Below are positions 32,809 to 42,105 of a DNA stretch of 64,000 bases, in pieces. The notes under the pieces are model-generated. The model did not search any database. It saw only the letters and a list, made by a program, of their open reading frames with translations, and had not been told where the DNA came from. How positions within the stretch are numbered: the first letter of the stretch is position 1; each line of letters begins with the position of its first letter. This DNA comes from Candidatus Sulfotelmatobacter sp. GTDB taxonomy: Bacteria > Acidobacteriota > Terriglobia > Terriglobales > Acidobacteriaceae. Location: the NCBI GenBank assembly GCA_017883385.1, contig JADGNQ010000008.1:20616-84615 (forward strand), in the 5' to 3' direction. Both the position numbers and the translations under genes were made by a program.

Positions 32809-33396
32809 CTAGCCGCCGGCTTTGAGTTCCGTGAGGACCTGCTTAGCGATTTCTTTCAGCGTTTCGAAGACGCCGATGCCCTGGAAGGCGACGGCTTCGA
32901 CGATCGCTTCATTCTTTCGGCGCAGTTCAGTGGCAAGCAAATCAACAGGCAGGATATTGGGCAAGTCGCGTTTGTTGAGCTGGAGCACGTAAGGAATTTT
33001 GTTGAAGTCGTAGCCGTGCTCTTTCAGATTCGACATCAGGTTGTCGAGCGCTTCGACGTTGGCGTCCTGGCGCTGTTCCTGGGAATCGGCGACGAAAACG
33101 ATGCCGTCGACACCGCGCAGAATCAGCTTGCGGCTGGCGTCGTAAAAGACCTGTCCGGGAACGGTGTAAAGGTGGATGCGGGTCTTGAAGCCGCGTACAT
33201 TTCCGAGGTCGAGCGGGAGAAAGTCGAAGAACAGGGTGCGCTCGGTTTCGGTGGCCAGCGAGATCATCTTGCCCTTCTGCTGATCCGCAGTTTTCTGGTA
33301 GATCACCTGCAGGTTCGTGGTCTTGCCGCCGAGTCCGGCGCCATAGTACACGATCTTGCAATTGATCTCGCGGGCTGCGAAGTTGATGAAACTCAA
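32809..33396 (-). CDS. mglA: MglA-type Ras-like GTPase
   Basis: 195 residues from a TTG start preceded by GAGGAAAGCC; this restores the conserved [19 protein letters not shown]-terminus. The P-loop is [11 protein letters not shown], the switch region includes [13 protein letters not shown], and the base-specificity motif is LNKRDL. MglA proteins set cell polarity and polar positioning of motility machinery, paired with the MglB GTPase-activating protein. No mglB is found in the window, so its regulator is elsewhere or different. The ATG-initiated longer frame from 33441 adds non-conserved residues and was rejected. Confidence 0.9.
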   Translation of the reverse strand: MSFINFAAREINCKIVYYGAGLGGKTTNLQVIYQKTADQQKGKMISLATETERTLFFDFLPLDLGNVRGFKTRIHLYTVPGQVFYDASRKLILRGVDGIVFVADSQEQRQDANVEALDNLMSNLKEHGYDFNKIPYVLQLNKRDLPNILPVDLLATELRRKNEAIVEAVAFQGIGVFETLKEIAKQVLTELKAGG

Positions 33397-33571
33397 GGCT
33401 TTCCTCAAAGTGCGGGTACACCCCAGGGGGCGGCCACGCACACAAATGTCCTTATGGGGGCTCGCGGCTTTTATATCATACGGAGCGTATCCCCTGCAGG
33501 TTACTCAGGTGACCCCCAAGGTGCTGACCTGCGAGGTCAACCTCGCAAACCCTTGATACGACTGGAAGAGC

Positions 33572-34927
33572 CTACCGGGCCGGGATCGGGTAGTAGCCAT
33601 CCTTGGCAGAGACCTTCAGTCCTTTTTTGTACACGACTACTTCCACGCTGCGGTAGGCAGCGCCGCCGGTTGTGGCCTTGGGGGTATATCCCAGAGTGTA
33701 TTGATTTCGTGCCTCGGAGGTGATTTGGGCGTACGCTTCCTCGATCGCATTGCGCGAGAGCCGATCAAGGTCCCGCTCCCCGCAGGTCGCCGAAACGTAT
33801 TTGGGAAGAATGTTGCTGTAGCCCTGTCCCTTAAGATGGATCTTGTCGACCTGGCGGAAGACGGGTAGCGCTCCGCTGTCGACGACTACCGCTCTCACCT
33901 GGATGTCGCGGGTTTGGAGCAGGTGCAGGACGTCACTGTAGCTCGCTTTGCTGCCCAGTTCGCGTCCATCACTGATGACGAATATTACTTTTCGGCGGGT
34001 GTGCTCGCGCTTGCTCAGATCGAGCGCGGCGCGGAGGATGGCGTCATTCAAAACGTGCGACTCTTTGGGCGGAGTATTGACGGGCTGGATGATCGGTCCG
34101 CCGACCGGAGCTCCATTTACCGTGGGTCCCCCAGGTCCCAGCGGGCCGCCCAGAACCGGCGGACCATTGTTGTGTCCGCGCACCATTTTCATTTCGTTGA
34201 GGGCTGCCGTCAGCTTCTCGGACTTGCGGGTAAAATCCGTGACCTGGCTGACCGTGCTGCTGTAGGTGTAGAGCGCAACCTCATCGTAGGGACTGAAGGC
34301 ACCGATGAGGGCAGAGTACGTCTGGTTTACCTTCTGGACGGCCACGTCGGCCATGCCGATGTCGAGTACAACGGCTACCGAAAGCTCGAAGGGATCGCTG
34401 GTGAAATAGGTCAGAGTCTGTGGCTTGCCGTTTTCGCGGACGGTGAAATCTTTGGGAAGCAGGCCATCCACCCGGCGCCCGTCGGCGTCTTTCACCATCA
34501 CTGGAATCTGCACGAAGTTGACCTTGACGGTAAATTTGTAGAGATCGTCCTGAGGGCTGAGCTGGTTTCTCGGCGTGCGACCTGCGGGTGCTGTCTCGAA
34601 TGGGGGCGTGGGAGGCTGCGTCTGCCCGTCCTGTTTCGGCTGTCGCGGGGAATCGCCCGGGAACGGAATCGGCTCTGAGCTCTTGCCCTCGCCGGGTGGC
34701 AATGCGGCGGGGATATCAGGCTTGGGCGGAAGCGGCGGCTGCACGGTCGAAGGCGCGTCGGGGATATCCTGCGCCGGCTGCGTGTTGGCTGGCGGTTGGC
34801 CCTGTGTCTGGTTCCCGCCTGACTGCGCTTGCAGTGCCGGAATCGCCAGGCCCAGCACCAAGGCTAGAGCCATAAGCGTGATTCCCGCACTCCCCCAACT
34901 CCGTTCTTCCCGATTTACTGGCGCCAT
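33572..34927 (-). CDS. VWFA-related acidobacterial protein, degenerate metal site
   Basis: 451 residues from ATG 34927 (GAGGAAGCT upstream). A signal peptide (LMALALVLGLAIPALQAQ) and a long Pro/Gln-rich region (about 40-130) precede the VWFA-related domain: FVQIPVMVKDADGRRVDGLL, then LSVAVVLDIGMADVAVQ. The usual DxSxS is DIGMA here, so metal-dependent adhesion is unlikely. A long insertion (GGPLGPGGPTVNGAPVGG) is followed by VIFVISDGRELGS and a C-terminal NQYTLGYTP. It is divergent from the next VWFA gene over a 117-base shared promoter region. Role unknown; secretion is inferred. Confidence 0.82.
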   Translation of the reverse strand: MAPVNREERSWGSAGITLMALALVLGLAIPALQAQSGGNQTQGQPPANTQPAQDIPDAPSTVQPPLPPKPDIPAALPPGEGKSSEPIPFPGDSPRQPKQDGQTQPPTPPFETAPAGRTPRNQLSPQDDLYKFTVKVNFVQIPVMVKDADGRRVDGLLPKDFTVRENGKPQTLTYFTSDPFELSVAVVLDIGMADVAVQKVNQTYSALIGAFSPYDEVALYTYSSTVSQVTDFTRKSEKLTAALNEMKMVRGHNNGPPVLGGPLGPGGPTVNGAPVGGPIIQPVNTPPKESHVLNDAILRAALDLSKREHTRRKVIFVISDGRELGSKASYSDVLHLLQTRDIQVRAVVVDSGALPVFRQVDKIHLKGQGYSNILPKYVSATCGERDLDRLSRNAIEEAYAQITSEARNQYTLGYTPKATTGGAAYRSVEVVVYKKGLKVSAKDGYYPIPAR

Positions 34928-35044
34928 AGCTTCCTCGTCCCGTGAAAAAATCCCACTTGCCACCCTTTGGGATGCTGAATCGACCCCGTTTGGTGCATCT
35001 AAGCTACAGGATTAGACTAACAAAGAATCGCGAGAGAATCCCGA

Positions 35045-36145
35045 ATGCCCCAACTTGTTGTGTTCCAGCGCCGAATCCTGCCCGTGCTCACGTTGGCGAT
35101 CCTATGTGTAGCGCCACTGCTCACCGCAGCCCAGCAGACCCCCGCGCAACAGACGCCAGCACAGCCATCGACTGCGCAGCAACCGGCGCCGAGCCAGCAA
35201 CCGGCCTCGACTGACCAGAAATCGGACGATTCGCAAGAACCCACCGCGACCTTCAAGGTTGGAGTCAACGTGGTGCAGCTTTTCTTCAATGTCAAAGACA
35301 AGCACGGCGCCCTCATCCCCAAGCTGACCAAAGAGGACTTCGATATTTTCGAAGACGGCAAGCAGCAGACGGTCAAGTATTTCAACGCTGAGACCAACCT
35401 GCCGCTAACGCTCGGGATCCTGATCGATGCCAGCGGCAGCCAGCGCAACGTCATCGACATGGAGAAAGAGGTGGGAGGAGCTTTTCTGAAGCAGATTCTG
35501 ACCGATAAGGATGAAGCTTATGTGATCAGCTTCGACATCTCGGTCGATCTGCTGCAGGATTTCACTCGCGACGTTCATCGCCTCCAGGCCGCACTGAACA
35601 AGGCGAAGGTCAACGTGGACTTTACCAGCGGAATCCCTGGCATGGGGGGCGGGCCAATTCCCCAGAAGAATTCGCCAGGAACCTTACTCTACGATGCTGT
35701 GTACCTTTCCGCCCATGACATGTTGGCGAAGGAAGTCGGACGCAAGGCCATGGTCCTGCTTACCGACGGTCAGGACGAGGGCAGCCGACTCAAGATTCAG
35801 GACGCCATTGAAGCCGCGCAGAAAGCGGATTCGATCGTGTACGTGCTGTTGTGCGCCGACCGTGGATTCTATGGAAGTGTAGGTGGCGGCTATTACGGCG
35901 AGGGCGACATGAGGAAACTCACGGAGCAGACCGGCGGCCGCGTCATCAACGTAGGCAACAAGTTCGACAAGCTCAAGGAAGCGTTCGACCAGATTGCTGC
36001 CGAACTGCGCAGCCAGTACAACATTGGATATACGCCGCTCAATACCAAGCTCGACGGCACCTACCGCAAACTCGAAATCAAGAACAAGCAGAATTACAAG
36101 ATCCAGGCGCGGGCGGGTTACTACGCCGGACACAGCCAGGATTAG
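35045..36145 (+). CDS. VWFA-related acidobacterial protein
   Basis: 366 residues. A signal peptide (LPVLTLAILCVAPLLTAAQ) and a Gln/Pro-rich linker precede the family domain: VNVVQLFFNVKDKHGALIPK, FDIFEDGKQQTVKYF, and the metal-site strand LGILIDASGSQRN with an intact DxSxS. Later segments are MVLLTDGQDEGSR and QYNIGYTPLN, the family C-terminal signature. It is exported and probably binds proteins or ligands outside the cytoplasm; no specific partner is known. It is divergently paired with the VWFA gene at 33572. Confidence 0.88.
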   Translation: MPQLVVFQRRILPVLTLAILCVAPLLTAAQQTPAQQTPAQPSTAQQPAPSQQPASTDQKSDDSQEPTATFKVGVNVVQLFFNVKDKHGALIPKLTKEDFDIFEDGKQQTVKYFNAETNLPLTLGILIDASGSQRNVIDMEKEVGGAFLKQILTDKDEAYVISFDISVDLLQDFTRDVHRLQAALNKAKVNVDFTSGIPGMGGGPIPQKNSPGTLLYDAVYLSAHDMLAKEVGRKAMVLLTDGQDEGSRLKIQDAIEAAQKADSIVYVLLCADRGFYGSVGGGYYGEGDMRKLTEQTGGRVINVGNKFDKLKEAFDQIAAELRSQYNIGYTPLNTKLDGTYRKLEIKNKQNYKIQARAGYYAGHSQD

Positions 36146-36269
36146 ACCGCGGCGTTCTTCCGCCTTGGAACAAGGGCACTGAAGGCGCGAGCAAATCCGA
36201 AGGACCGCGGGCGGGGACGGCCGCGCCACGCAGGTTGCATCCTGATACACTCCCTTGCTGGAGGTCCCG

Positions 36270-37379
36270 ATGCCCAGCTTCTCCCGGCGTTCGTTTCTGC
36301 ATTTGTCGGCTGCCGCGTCCGCGGCTGCTGCCTTCCGCGTGATGACCGAACCCATGCTGGCCGCGGCTGCGCGCCGACGTCCGCACGCGGTCGATGCGGT
36401 CATGATCGATTCGAACGAGAATCCGCTTGGCCCTGGGCAGGCTGCGCGCGAAGCGGCCACCGCTCTTGTCCCGCAGGGTGGGCGCTACTCCGACAATCTC
36501 ACTGACGAACTGGTTCAGACATTCGCTCAGATGGAAGGACTGAGTCCCGACTACATCCACGCTACCGTCGGTTCGACTCCGCCACTGAGTCTGAGCGTGC
36601 TGGCCTTCACTTCGCCGCAGAAAAGCTACGTGACGGCTGATCCCGGATTCGAGACTGGCATGATGCTCGCCCCTGCCGTGGGAGCTCGTGTAGTAAAGGT
36701 CCCGCTCACCAAGACCTATGCCCACGACGTGAAAGCCATGCTGGCAGCCGCTCCCGACGCGGGCGTCTTCTACATTTGCAATCCCAACAATCCCACCGGC
36801 ACGCTGACTCCGCATTCGGACGTCGAGTATCTCGTTGCCAACAAGCCCAAGGGCTCGATCGTTCTGGTCGACGAAGCGTACCTGCACTTTAGCGAGGCAC
36901 CATCCACCGTCGATCTGGTCAAGGCCGGGAAAGACGTGATTGTGCTGCGGACGTTCTCGAAGGTTTATGGGATGGCTGGCCTGCGCTGTGGGCTGGTTAT
37001 TGGCCGGCCGGATCTGCTCGACAAGGTCATGGAGCGCGGCGGATGGAACTTCATGCCTGTGACCGCGGTTGCCGCGGCGACCGCCAGCTTGAAGGACCCG
37101 CAACTTGTTCCTGAACGGCGTCGCATCAACGCCGGTATTCGTCAGCAGACGTTTCAGTGGCTCGACCGCAATGGCTATGCCTACATTCCTTCCGAAGCGA
37201 ACTGCTTCGTGCTCGATACCAAACGACCCGGCCAGCAAGTGAGAGACGCCATGGCAAAGGAGAATGTGCTCATCGGCCGCGTGTGGCCCGTGATGCCCAA
37301 CCACGTCCGTATCACGGTCGGCACGCAGGAAGAGATGCTGAAATTCCAGGCAGCATTTCAAAAGGTAATGAAAGGCTAG
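36270..37379 (+). CDS. Histidinol-phosphate aminotransferase-like PLP enzyme with Tat signal
   Basis: 369 residues from ATG 36270 (GGAGGTCCCG upstream). The N-terminus is a twin-arginine signal (SRRSFLHLSAAASAAAAF). The enzyme part matches class I/II aminotransferases of the HisC type: DSNENPLGPG, YICNPNNPTG, IVLVDEAYLHF, and the PLP lysine in FSKVYGMAGLRCG, ending RITVGTQEEM. HisC is normally cytosolic, so export is unusual. The true substrate may be another amino acid or phosphonate. No his genes are adjacent. A degenerate GCGGGCG-family repeat lies just upstream (about 36205-36225). Confidence 0.82.
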   Translation: MPSFSRRSFLHLSAAASAAAAFRVMTEPMLAAAARRRPHAVDAVMIDSNENPLGPGQAAREAATALVPQGGRYSDNLTDELVQTFAQMEGLSPDYIHATVGSTPPLSLSVLAFTSPQKSYVTADPGFETGMMLAPAVGARVVKVPLTKTYAHDVKAMLAAAPDAGVFYICNPNNPTGTLTPHSDVEYLVANKPKGSIVLVDEAYLHFSEAPSTVDLVKAGKDVIVLRTFSKVYGMAGLRCGLVIGRPDLLDKVMERGGWNFMPVTAVAAATASLKDPQLVPERRRINAGIRQQTFQWLDRNGYAYIPSEANCFVLDTKRPGQQVRDAMAKENVLIGRVWPVMPNHVRITVGTQEEMLKFQAAFQKVMKG

Positions 37380-37395
37380 CGTAAGGCGCGAACGA

Positions 37396-38454
37396 TCACT
37401 CCACCGCTTCGGTCCAGCGCACAACCCGTCCTTCACGGCTGCTCTTGTGCGCCAGCAAGAGCGCGCGCATGGTGCGAAGGGCCTGCTCCGGCGGCACATC
37501 CAGAGGTGCCTTTTTTTCGATCGCATCGCGAACGTTGGCGTAGAAGCCGCGGTAGTCTCCGCGCTCCGTCGTCACTTTGCGCGGCGCTTCGTTGACGCGG
37601 CTCAGAGTTCCCCAGTGTTTTTCCTGTTCCAATCCCCAGTCCGCGCCCCAGTCCAGCCCGTCTGGGCAGTGGGGGCTGCGAAGAATTTCCTCCTGCGGAT
37701 CCATCCCGTACTTGATGAACGATCCTTCCGTTCCATGCACCAGCAGATGATGGCAGGGTGCATAGGCGAGAATTCGCGCGCGCAACGTCGCGCGCGTCCG
37801 CGGGTACTGCATGATGACGTCAAAGGCGTCGTCGATCTGGGAGGCCGGGCGCTGGCAGAGGGCTGACGCATATATGGTCTCAGGCTCGCCAAACAATACC
37901 AGCGCGCCGTCGATCAAATGCGGGCCCAGATCCCAAAGGACGCCGGCAGCAGGAAACTGCGCTTGCTCCCGCCAGGCACTTGGCTTCACGTCGAGGCGGA
38001 ACCGGTCGAAGCGCACCTCGTATTCGGCGATCGCGCCCAGAGCGCCCGAATTCACCAGCTTCTTGACCGTCAGGAAAGCTCCGTCCCAGCGCCTGTCTTG
38101 ATACACGGTGAGCAGGCGGCCGCGATCGGCGGCGAGACGCACCAACTGATCCGCTTCGGCCATCGTCGGCGTGAGCGGCTTATCTACGACGACGTCGCGC
38201 CCGGCCTCCAGACAAGCTTTCGTGTAGGAGAAATGCGAATCATTCGGAGTGGCCACTACGCAGAGGCCAATCGATTTGTCGGAAAGCATCTCATCGAGCG
38301 TGCGGGCGACCCGGACTTCCGGATATCGTTCCTTCGCTTTGGAACCATGGCGCTCCAGAATGCAGGCGAGTTCCATGCCCGGAACGCCCCGAATCACCGG
38401 CGCATGAAATGCCTGGCCCGCCAGACCAAATCCAATCAGTCCCACTCGCACCAT
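37396..38454 (-). CDS. Gfo/Idh/MocA-family NAD(P)-dependent oxidoreductase
   Basis: 352 residues. The Rossmann start VRVGLIGFGLAGQAFHAPVI, the segment LCVVATPNDSHFSYTKACLE and the catalytic VVVDKPLTPTMAEADQLV (lysine of the DKP motif) are typical. The C-terminal half has the family alpha/beta domain (GVLWDLGPHLIDGALVLFG, with the conserved histidine). It resembles YdgJ/scyllo-inositol dehydrogenase-like members, which oxidise sugars or inositols; the substrate is undetermined. It follows the DUF3052 gene by four bases on the same strand. Confidence 0.9.
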   Translation of the reverse strand: MVRVGLIGFGLAGQAFHAPVIRGVPGMELACILERHGSKAKERYPEVRVARTLDEMLSDKSIGLCVVATPNDSHFSYTKACLEAGRDVVVDKPLTPTMAEADQLVRLAADRGRLLTVYQDRRWDGAFLTVKKLVNSGALGAIAEYEVRFDRFRLDVKPSAWREQAQFPAAGVLWDLGPHLIDGALVLFGEPETIYASALCQRPASQIDDAFDVIMQYPRTRATLRARILAYAPCHHLLVHGTEGSFIKYGMDPQEEILRSPHCPDGLDWGADWGLEQEKHWGTLSRVNEAPRKVTTERGDYRGFYANVRDAIEKKAPLDVPPEQALRTMRALLLAHKSSREGRVVRWTEAVE

Positions 38455-38458
38455 GGAT

Positions 38459-38893
38459 TTATCTTCCTCCGATTTCCGAATCTGGGCGTCCGCGATCTTT
38501 GAGCCGTCGAACGAACTTCAATCCCGACCAGATCTCTGTGACGGCGCATACTTTCACGTCTACCAAGCCCGCGGCCAGTCCAATCTCGCGGACAATATTT
38601 TCGTCCAGATCGGTCACGACGCCCGAACTCTTCTTGGGCCAACTCACCCACAGCAGTCCAGCAGGCGCAAGTAGCTTGCTGATTCGCTTGAATTCCTTCG
38701 CCAGGGCCGTCTTCGATTTCGTGAACACCATCGCGAAGTCGAGCGGAGTTTTCCCGTCGCGCACGATTTCGCAGTTGGCAAGCTCCGCGCTCAATTCCGT
38801 GCGCACCTCGGACGGCGCATCCACCATACACACGCGGAATCCGGCTTTGATTCCGAGCTTCTTCGGGAGTGGCGTTCCTGAGTATCCTGGCAT
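38459..38893 (-). CDS. DUF3052-like protein
   Basis: 144 residues, cytosolic. It begins MPGYSGTPLPKKLGIKAGFR, the conserved start of the DUF3052 family, and continues with DFAMVFTKSKTALAKEF, LLWVSWPKKSSG and VCAVTEIWSGLKFVRR. The fold looks like a degenerate methyltransferase (the SWPK strand) without a clear cofactor loop. Function is unknown in the family. It is the first gene of a probable two-gene unit with the Gfo/Idh oxidoreductase. The 87-base leader contains a hairpin repeat at 38929-38965. Confidence 0.8.
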   Translation of the reverse strand: MPGYSGTPLPKKLGIKAGFRVCMVDAPSEVRTELSAELANCEIVRDGKTPLDFAMVFTKSKTALAKEFKRISKLLAPAGLLWVSWPKKSSGVVTDLDENIVREIGLAAGLVDVKVCAVTEIWSGLKFVRRLKDRGRPDSEIGGR

Positions 38894-38928
38894 AACAGCA
38901 AACCGTTAACCACAAAGGACACGAAGTA

Positions 38929-38965
38929 CCACGAAGGCACGGATATCTAAGTTTTCCCTTCGTGG
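38929..38965. repeat. Hairpin repeat with CACGAAGG arms
   Basis: CCACGAAGG (38929-38937) and CCTTCGTGG (38957-38965) are perfect arms around a 19-base loop. Just before it lies AACCACAAAGGACACGAAG, related to the 8854-8872 repeat. It may end transcription from the VWFA gene that stops at 38981. Confidence 0.55.
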
Positions 38966-38980
38966 CTGATGTCTTTAGCT

Positions 38981-40063
38981 CTACTGGGCCGGCGCGTAAT
39001 ACCCACGGCGGGCCCGCACGCGGAAGTTCTTGCGGTCGTTGGCCACAATCTCAATCGTGCGATAGTGCCCGTCAGCCTTGAAGTTCGCCGGCTTGTAGGA
39101 AATGGCGTACTGGCTGCGCAGCTCTTCCTGAATCTCGGCAAACGCGTTCGCTACGTCACGAATCTGGAAAGGGAAGAAGGCGCGGCCGCCGGTGGCATCG
39201 GCAATTCGTTCCAGCACCTTGTCGCCTGACGCTTTGGTCCCGCTCACGTTGGTGCTGATGGTATAGATGATGGCTTCGGCGCGCTGCGCCATTTCGATCG
39301 CCTCTTCACGTGTGACGTGGCTCAGGTTGTCGTCACCGTCACTGAGCAGAATAATGGCGCGGCGCACGGGGGTGTTCTTCGGAGCTTTCAGAAGTTTGTC
39401 GCGGCAGGCAAAATAAACCGCATCGTAGAGCGCCGTGCCGCCCCCCGGGCGCAGCTCGTGCACTCCGTGCGCCAGCGATTCTGTGTTATCGGTGAAATCC
39501 TGGGTGACCTCGGGTGTCGCATCGAAGCCCACCACGAACGCGCGATCGTAGCGCACCCGAACCGTCTGGTTCAGAAACTCGATGGCCGATTCCTGCTCGA
39601 ACTTGAACCGGTCCCGCACCGAGTTGCTGGCATCGATGAGCAGTCCAACTTGTAGAGGCAGATTGGCTTCTGCGTGAAAGCTGCGGACTTCATCCGGCGG
39701 CTTGTTGTCGTCGACGACGCGGAAATCGGCCTGCTTGAGGTCGGTGATGCGCTTGCCGTGCTTGTCGGTCACCGTGAACACCACATTCACTTCGTTGGTG
39801 GGAACACGGATGGTCAGAAGCGTGTCGTCGCTGGGAGGGCCCGGATCAGCTGGTTTCTGAGCCGGTTCGGAAGGCGGACCACTTGCCGGCGGAGGGGTCG
39901 GCGATGGTTTGGCCTGCTGCTCGGTGGCCGGAACTGTCGCTGGCGCGGGCGAAGTGGGAGCCGGCGACTGCGCAGTTGCGCCCACAGCAAAAAGAGCCAG
40001 GAAGGCAAGTCTGGCCGTCTTGAGCAAATTGTTAGTCCCCAAAGTCTGCATCTGTTTTGACAT
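38981..40063 (-). CDS. VWFA-related acidobacterial protein
   Basis: 360 residues from ATG 40063 (ATG 40051 is an alternative). A signal peptide (LAFLALFAVGATAQ) is followed by a Pro/Ala-rich linker and the domain: VNVVFTVTDKHGKRITDLK, LQVGLLIDASNSVRDRF with an intact DxSxS, AIILLSDGDDNLSH, and the signature QYAISYKPANFKADGHY. It ends RRGYYAPAQ, close in style to the protein at 35045 (RAGYYAGHSQD). It is probably secreted and ligand-binding; monocistronic. Confidence 0.87.
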   Translation of the reverse strand: MSKQMQTLGTNNLLKTARLAFLALFAVGATAQSPAPTSPAPATVPATEQQAKPSPTPPPASGPPSEPAQKPADPGPPSDDTLLTIRVPTNEVNVVFTVTDKHGKRITDLKQADFRVVDDNKPPDEVRSFHAEANLPLQVGLLIDASNSVRDRFKFEQESAIEFLNQTVRVRYDRAFVVGFDATPEVTQDFTDNTESLAHGVHELRPGGGTALYDAVYFACRDKLLKAPKNTPVRRAIILLSDGDDNLSHVTREEAIEMAQRAEAIIYTISTNVSGTKASGDKVLERIADATGGRAFFPFQIRDVANAFAEIQEELRSQYAISYKPANFKADGHYRTIEIVANDRKNFRVRARRGYYAPAQ

Positions 40064-40131
40064 TATATCCGTCTCTGCCCCGGGTGCCTCAAACTCTGAA
40101 GAGGCCGGTAATGGTGCGCTTTGAGAAGAAC

Positions 40132-40252
40132 GATTCGTATCAGGGCTTCGCTTCAGGGACGCCGCAAAAGACCATAAGGCGCTAACGGCTTAAAGCCGAC
40201 TCTGCGGTGCGTGCTGGTGTGGCGCGCCTGAAGGCATGCCCTGATACGAATC
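40132..40252. mobile_element. MITE-like 121-base element with perfect 15-base terminal inverted repeats
   Basis: GATTCGTATCAGGGC (40132-40146) is the exact inverse of 40238-40252. A second inner arm pair, CTTCAGG (40151-40157) with CCTGAAG (40227-40233), continues the symmetry. A central CGGCTTAAAGCCG palindrome lies near 40186-40198. The whole unit would fold into one long hairpin. No open frame is inside. No target-site duplication was identified. Confidence 0.55.
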
Positions 40253-40270
40253 TACTTTCAAAGCACACCA

Positions 40271-41308
40271 CTACCGAGAGCCTTTCTCACCGCTCTTCGC
40301 CGGGAGGTCGCTCGCAGCGTCTCCCCCAACGACGGTCAGAAATGCTTGCAACTCCGGCGGCAAGGGGCTCTGGAACGCGAGAGTTTCTCCGGTCCGAGGA
40401 TGCGTTAACTCCAAATGTGCTGAGTGCAAGAAGTTTCGTGGCAGGGAAATCGTTTCGGCGCCTTCTGGTTTCCCGCGTCCGGACCCATGCTTCAACTCCG
40501 CCGGCGCGCCATAGAGCTTGTCGCCCACCACGGGATGTCCCAGCGACGCCATGTGGACGCGAATCTGGTGTGTCCTGCCTGTGTCGATCTTGACTTCAAC
40601 TAGTGTGAGCTTGCCGAATGCGGTATCGAGTCGTCGCACGACGCGATAGTGCGAAACCGCCTCGCGGCCGCCCGCGTGCCGCGTGGTCATCCGAATGCGG
40701 CGGATCCGGTCGCGGCTGATGCTGGCCGCGATCGTCCCGGAATCTTTCTTGACCGACCCATGCACAAGCGCCACGTAGGTCTTCTTGACCTCGCGCCGAG
40801 CAAACTGCTCCGCCAGCTTGCGGTGGGCTTCGTCATTCTTCGCTACGACGATCAGCCCGCTGGTTTCTTTGTCGAGGCGGTGGACGATTCCCGGCCGCAT
40901 CTCTCCGCCGACCGCAGACAGGCTGGCAAAATGATGCAGCAGCGCATTTACCAGCGTTCCGCGATTGCGCTGGTCGTCGGTAGCTCCGGCGCCGGCATGC
41001 ACCATCATGCCGGCGGGCTTGTTAATTATGGCGAGGTCGTTGTCTTCGTAGACGATGTCGAGGGGGATCTCTTCGGCTATGGCGCGGAGAGGAGGGCGTT
41101 CCGCTTGACCCAGAACGCTGATGCGCTCACCACCGCGCAGCTTCAGTGAGGCCTTGACGGGAGCATCGTTTACCAAAACCTTTTCTTGGGAAATGAGTTG
41201 CTGTACGCGTGCCCGGCTCACGTCGAGCCGCGCCACCAGGAACTGATCGAGGCGCTGGCCGGCGTTGTCCGCCGGAACGGGAATAAGAATTGGAAACCTT
41301 TCCGACAT
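40271..41308 (-). CDS. rluD: RluD-family 23S rRNA pseudouridine synthase
   Basis: 345 residues. An N-terminal S4 RNA-binding domain (RLDQFLVARLDVSRARVQQLI with EKVLVNDAPVKAS) is followed by the catalytic domain with IVHRLDKETSGLIVVAKND (catalytic aspartate), KTYVALVHG, TGRTHQIRVHMASLGHPVVG and DKLYG. RluD makes pseudouridines in helix 69 of 23S rRNA; related RluC/RluA types cannot be excluded without comparison. It is a single-gene unit. ATG 41308 opens directly into the S4 lead-in. Confidence 0.92.
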   Translation of the reverse strand: MSERFPILIPVPADNAGQRLDQFLVARLDVSRARVQQLISQEKVLVNDAPVKASLKLRGGERISVLGQAERPPLRAIAEEIPLDIVYEDNDLAIINKPAGMMVHAGAGATDDQRNRGTLVNALLHHFASLSAVGGEMRPGIVHRLDKETSGLIVVAKNDEAHRKLAEQFARREVKKTYVALVHGSVKKDSGTIAASISRDRIRRIRMTTRHAGGREAVSHYRVVRRLDTAFGKLTLVEVKIDTGRTHQIRVHMASLGHPVVGDKLYGAPAELKHGSGRGKPEGAETISLPRNFLHSAHLELTHPRTGETLAFQSPLPPELQAFLTVVGGDAASDLPAKSGEKGSR

Positions 41309-41544
41309 TCGGAGGGAAGAATACTACAGGCTATTGCTTTGAATGGCTCATCGCCCGCCAACTCGGGAGACGTAGTCGGTGTAAGCGCCTGTTTTCAGGG
41401 GTTGAGCCAAGCACTATCTCCCTGTCCAGGGTGAACAGCGACGGCTCACTGGCAGATTGCCGTTGAACCGCCACAGCATGCGTTGACCCGGTTGTGAGCG
41501 GAGGGCGTTGTTCTTCTCCAAAACAAAGGGAGGCACCCTTCGGC

Positions 41545-41934
41545 TTACTCCGAGGTTTGGACCTCCATGTTCTCGTCGACGGAAAGCTGCGCCGGTGTGC
41601 CGGAGACGTTGGCACCGGAACGGGTAGCAACTACGTGAAAGCCACCGGAACTGATTTGGACCTCATAGGTATAAGGGGGACGCTGGCGGGCAACGGTAAT
41701 GTTGTTCGTCGAGATGAGATCGTCGAGGGAGGCATACTTTCCTTCGGAGGCGAAGTAGCGTCGCTCGGCCGAGGCGATGCTGATCAGATCGCTCCTAACG
41801 CCGGTGATGTTGATGGCGGCCTGCGGATTGTTCGCCCCGGCCTGAGCAGAAGAGCTCTGCATCTGCTTGGAATAAATGTACATGCCGATGGCCATTACAA
41901 TGACCACGCTGAGAAAGCCGAACAGACGGCTCAT
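41545..41934 (-). CDS. Small single-pass pilin-like protein
   Basis: 129 residues from ATG 41934 (GGGAGGGACCC upstream). An N-terminal hydrophobic helix (LFGFLSVVIVMAIGMYIY, 4-21) leads to a domain resembling the globular part of type II pseudopilins in many Acidobacteriota: LISIASAERRYFASEGKYAS, then PPYTYEVQISSGGFHVVATR. The prepilin peptidase motif with a conserved glutamate at +5 is absent, so it may be a pilin-derived membrane protein and not an assembled pilin. Role unknown. Confidence 0.65.
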   Translation of the reverse strand: MSRLFGFLSVVIVMAIGMYIYSKQMQSSSAQAGANNPQAAINITGVRSDLISIASAERRYFASEGKYASLDDLISTNNITVARQRPPYTYEVQISSGGFHVVATRSGANVSGTPAQLSVDENMEVQTSE

Positions 41935-42105
41935 GGGTCCCTCCCGAAAGGTAATTGCACCGCGAAAGGGAATCGCCGGCAAGTAACCAGAGTGCAGTGA
42001 TCCAATTCGGAAGCGCTTGCTTGTCGCTGGGAAACTCTGGTCCAGCGTCTTCGAGATCAGGCTCTCTCCGAAACGCGCCCGGTAGAAGTCTCCGCGGTCT
42101 CGCGT

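Noticed and set aside
36078..37526. 482-codon minus-strand frame over the aminotransferase
   Set aside because: It is a shadow of the HisC-like gene; low-complexity Arg/His composition and no family likeness.
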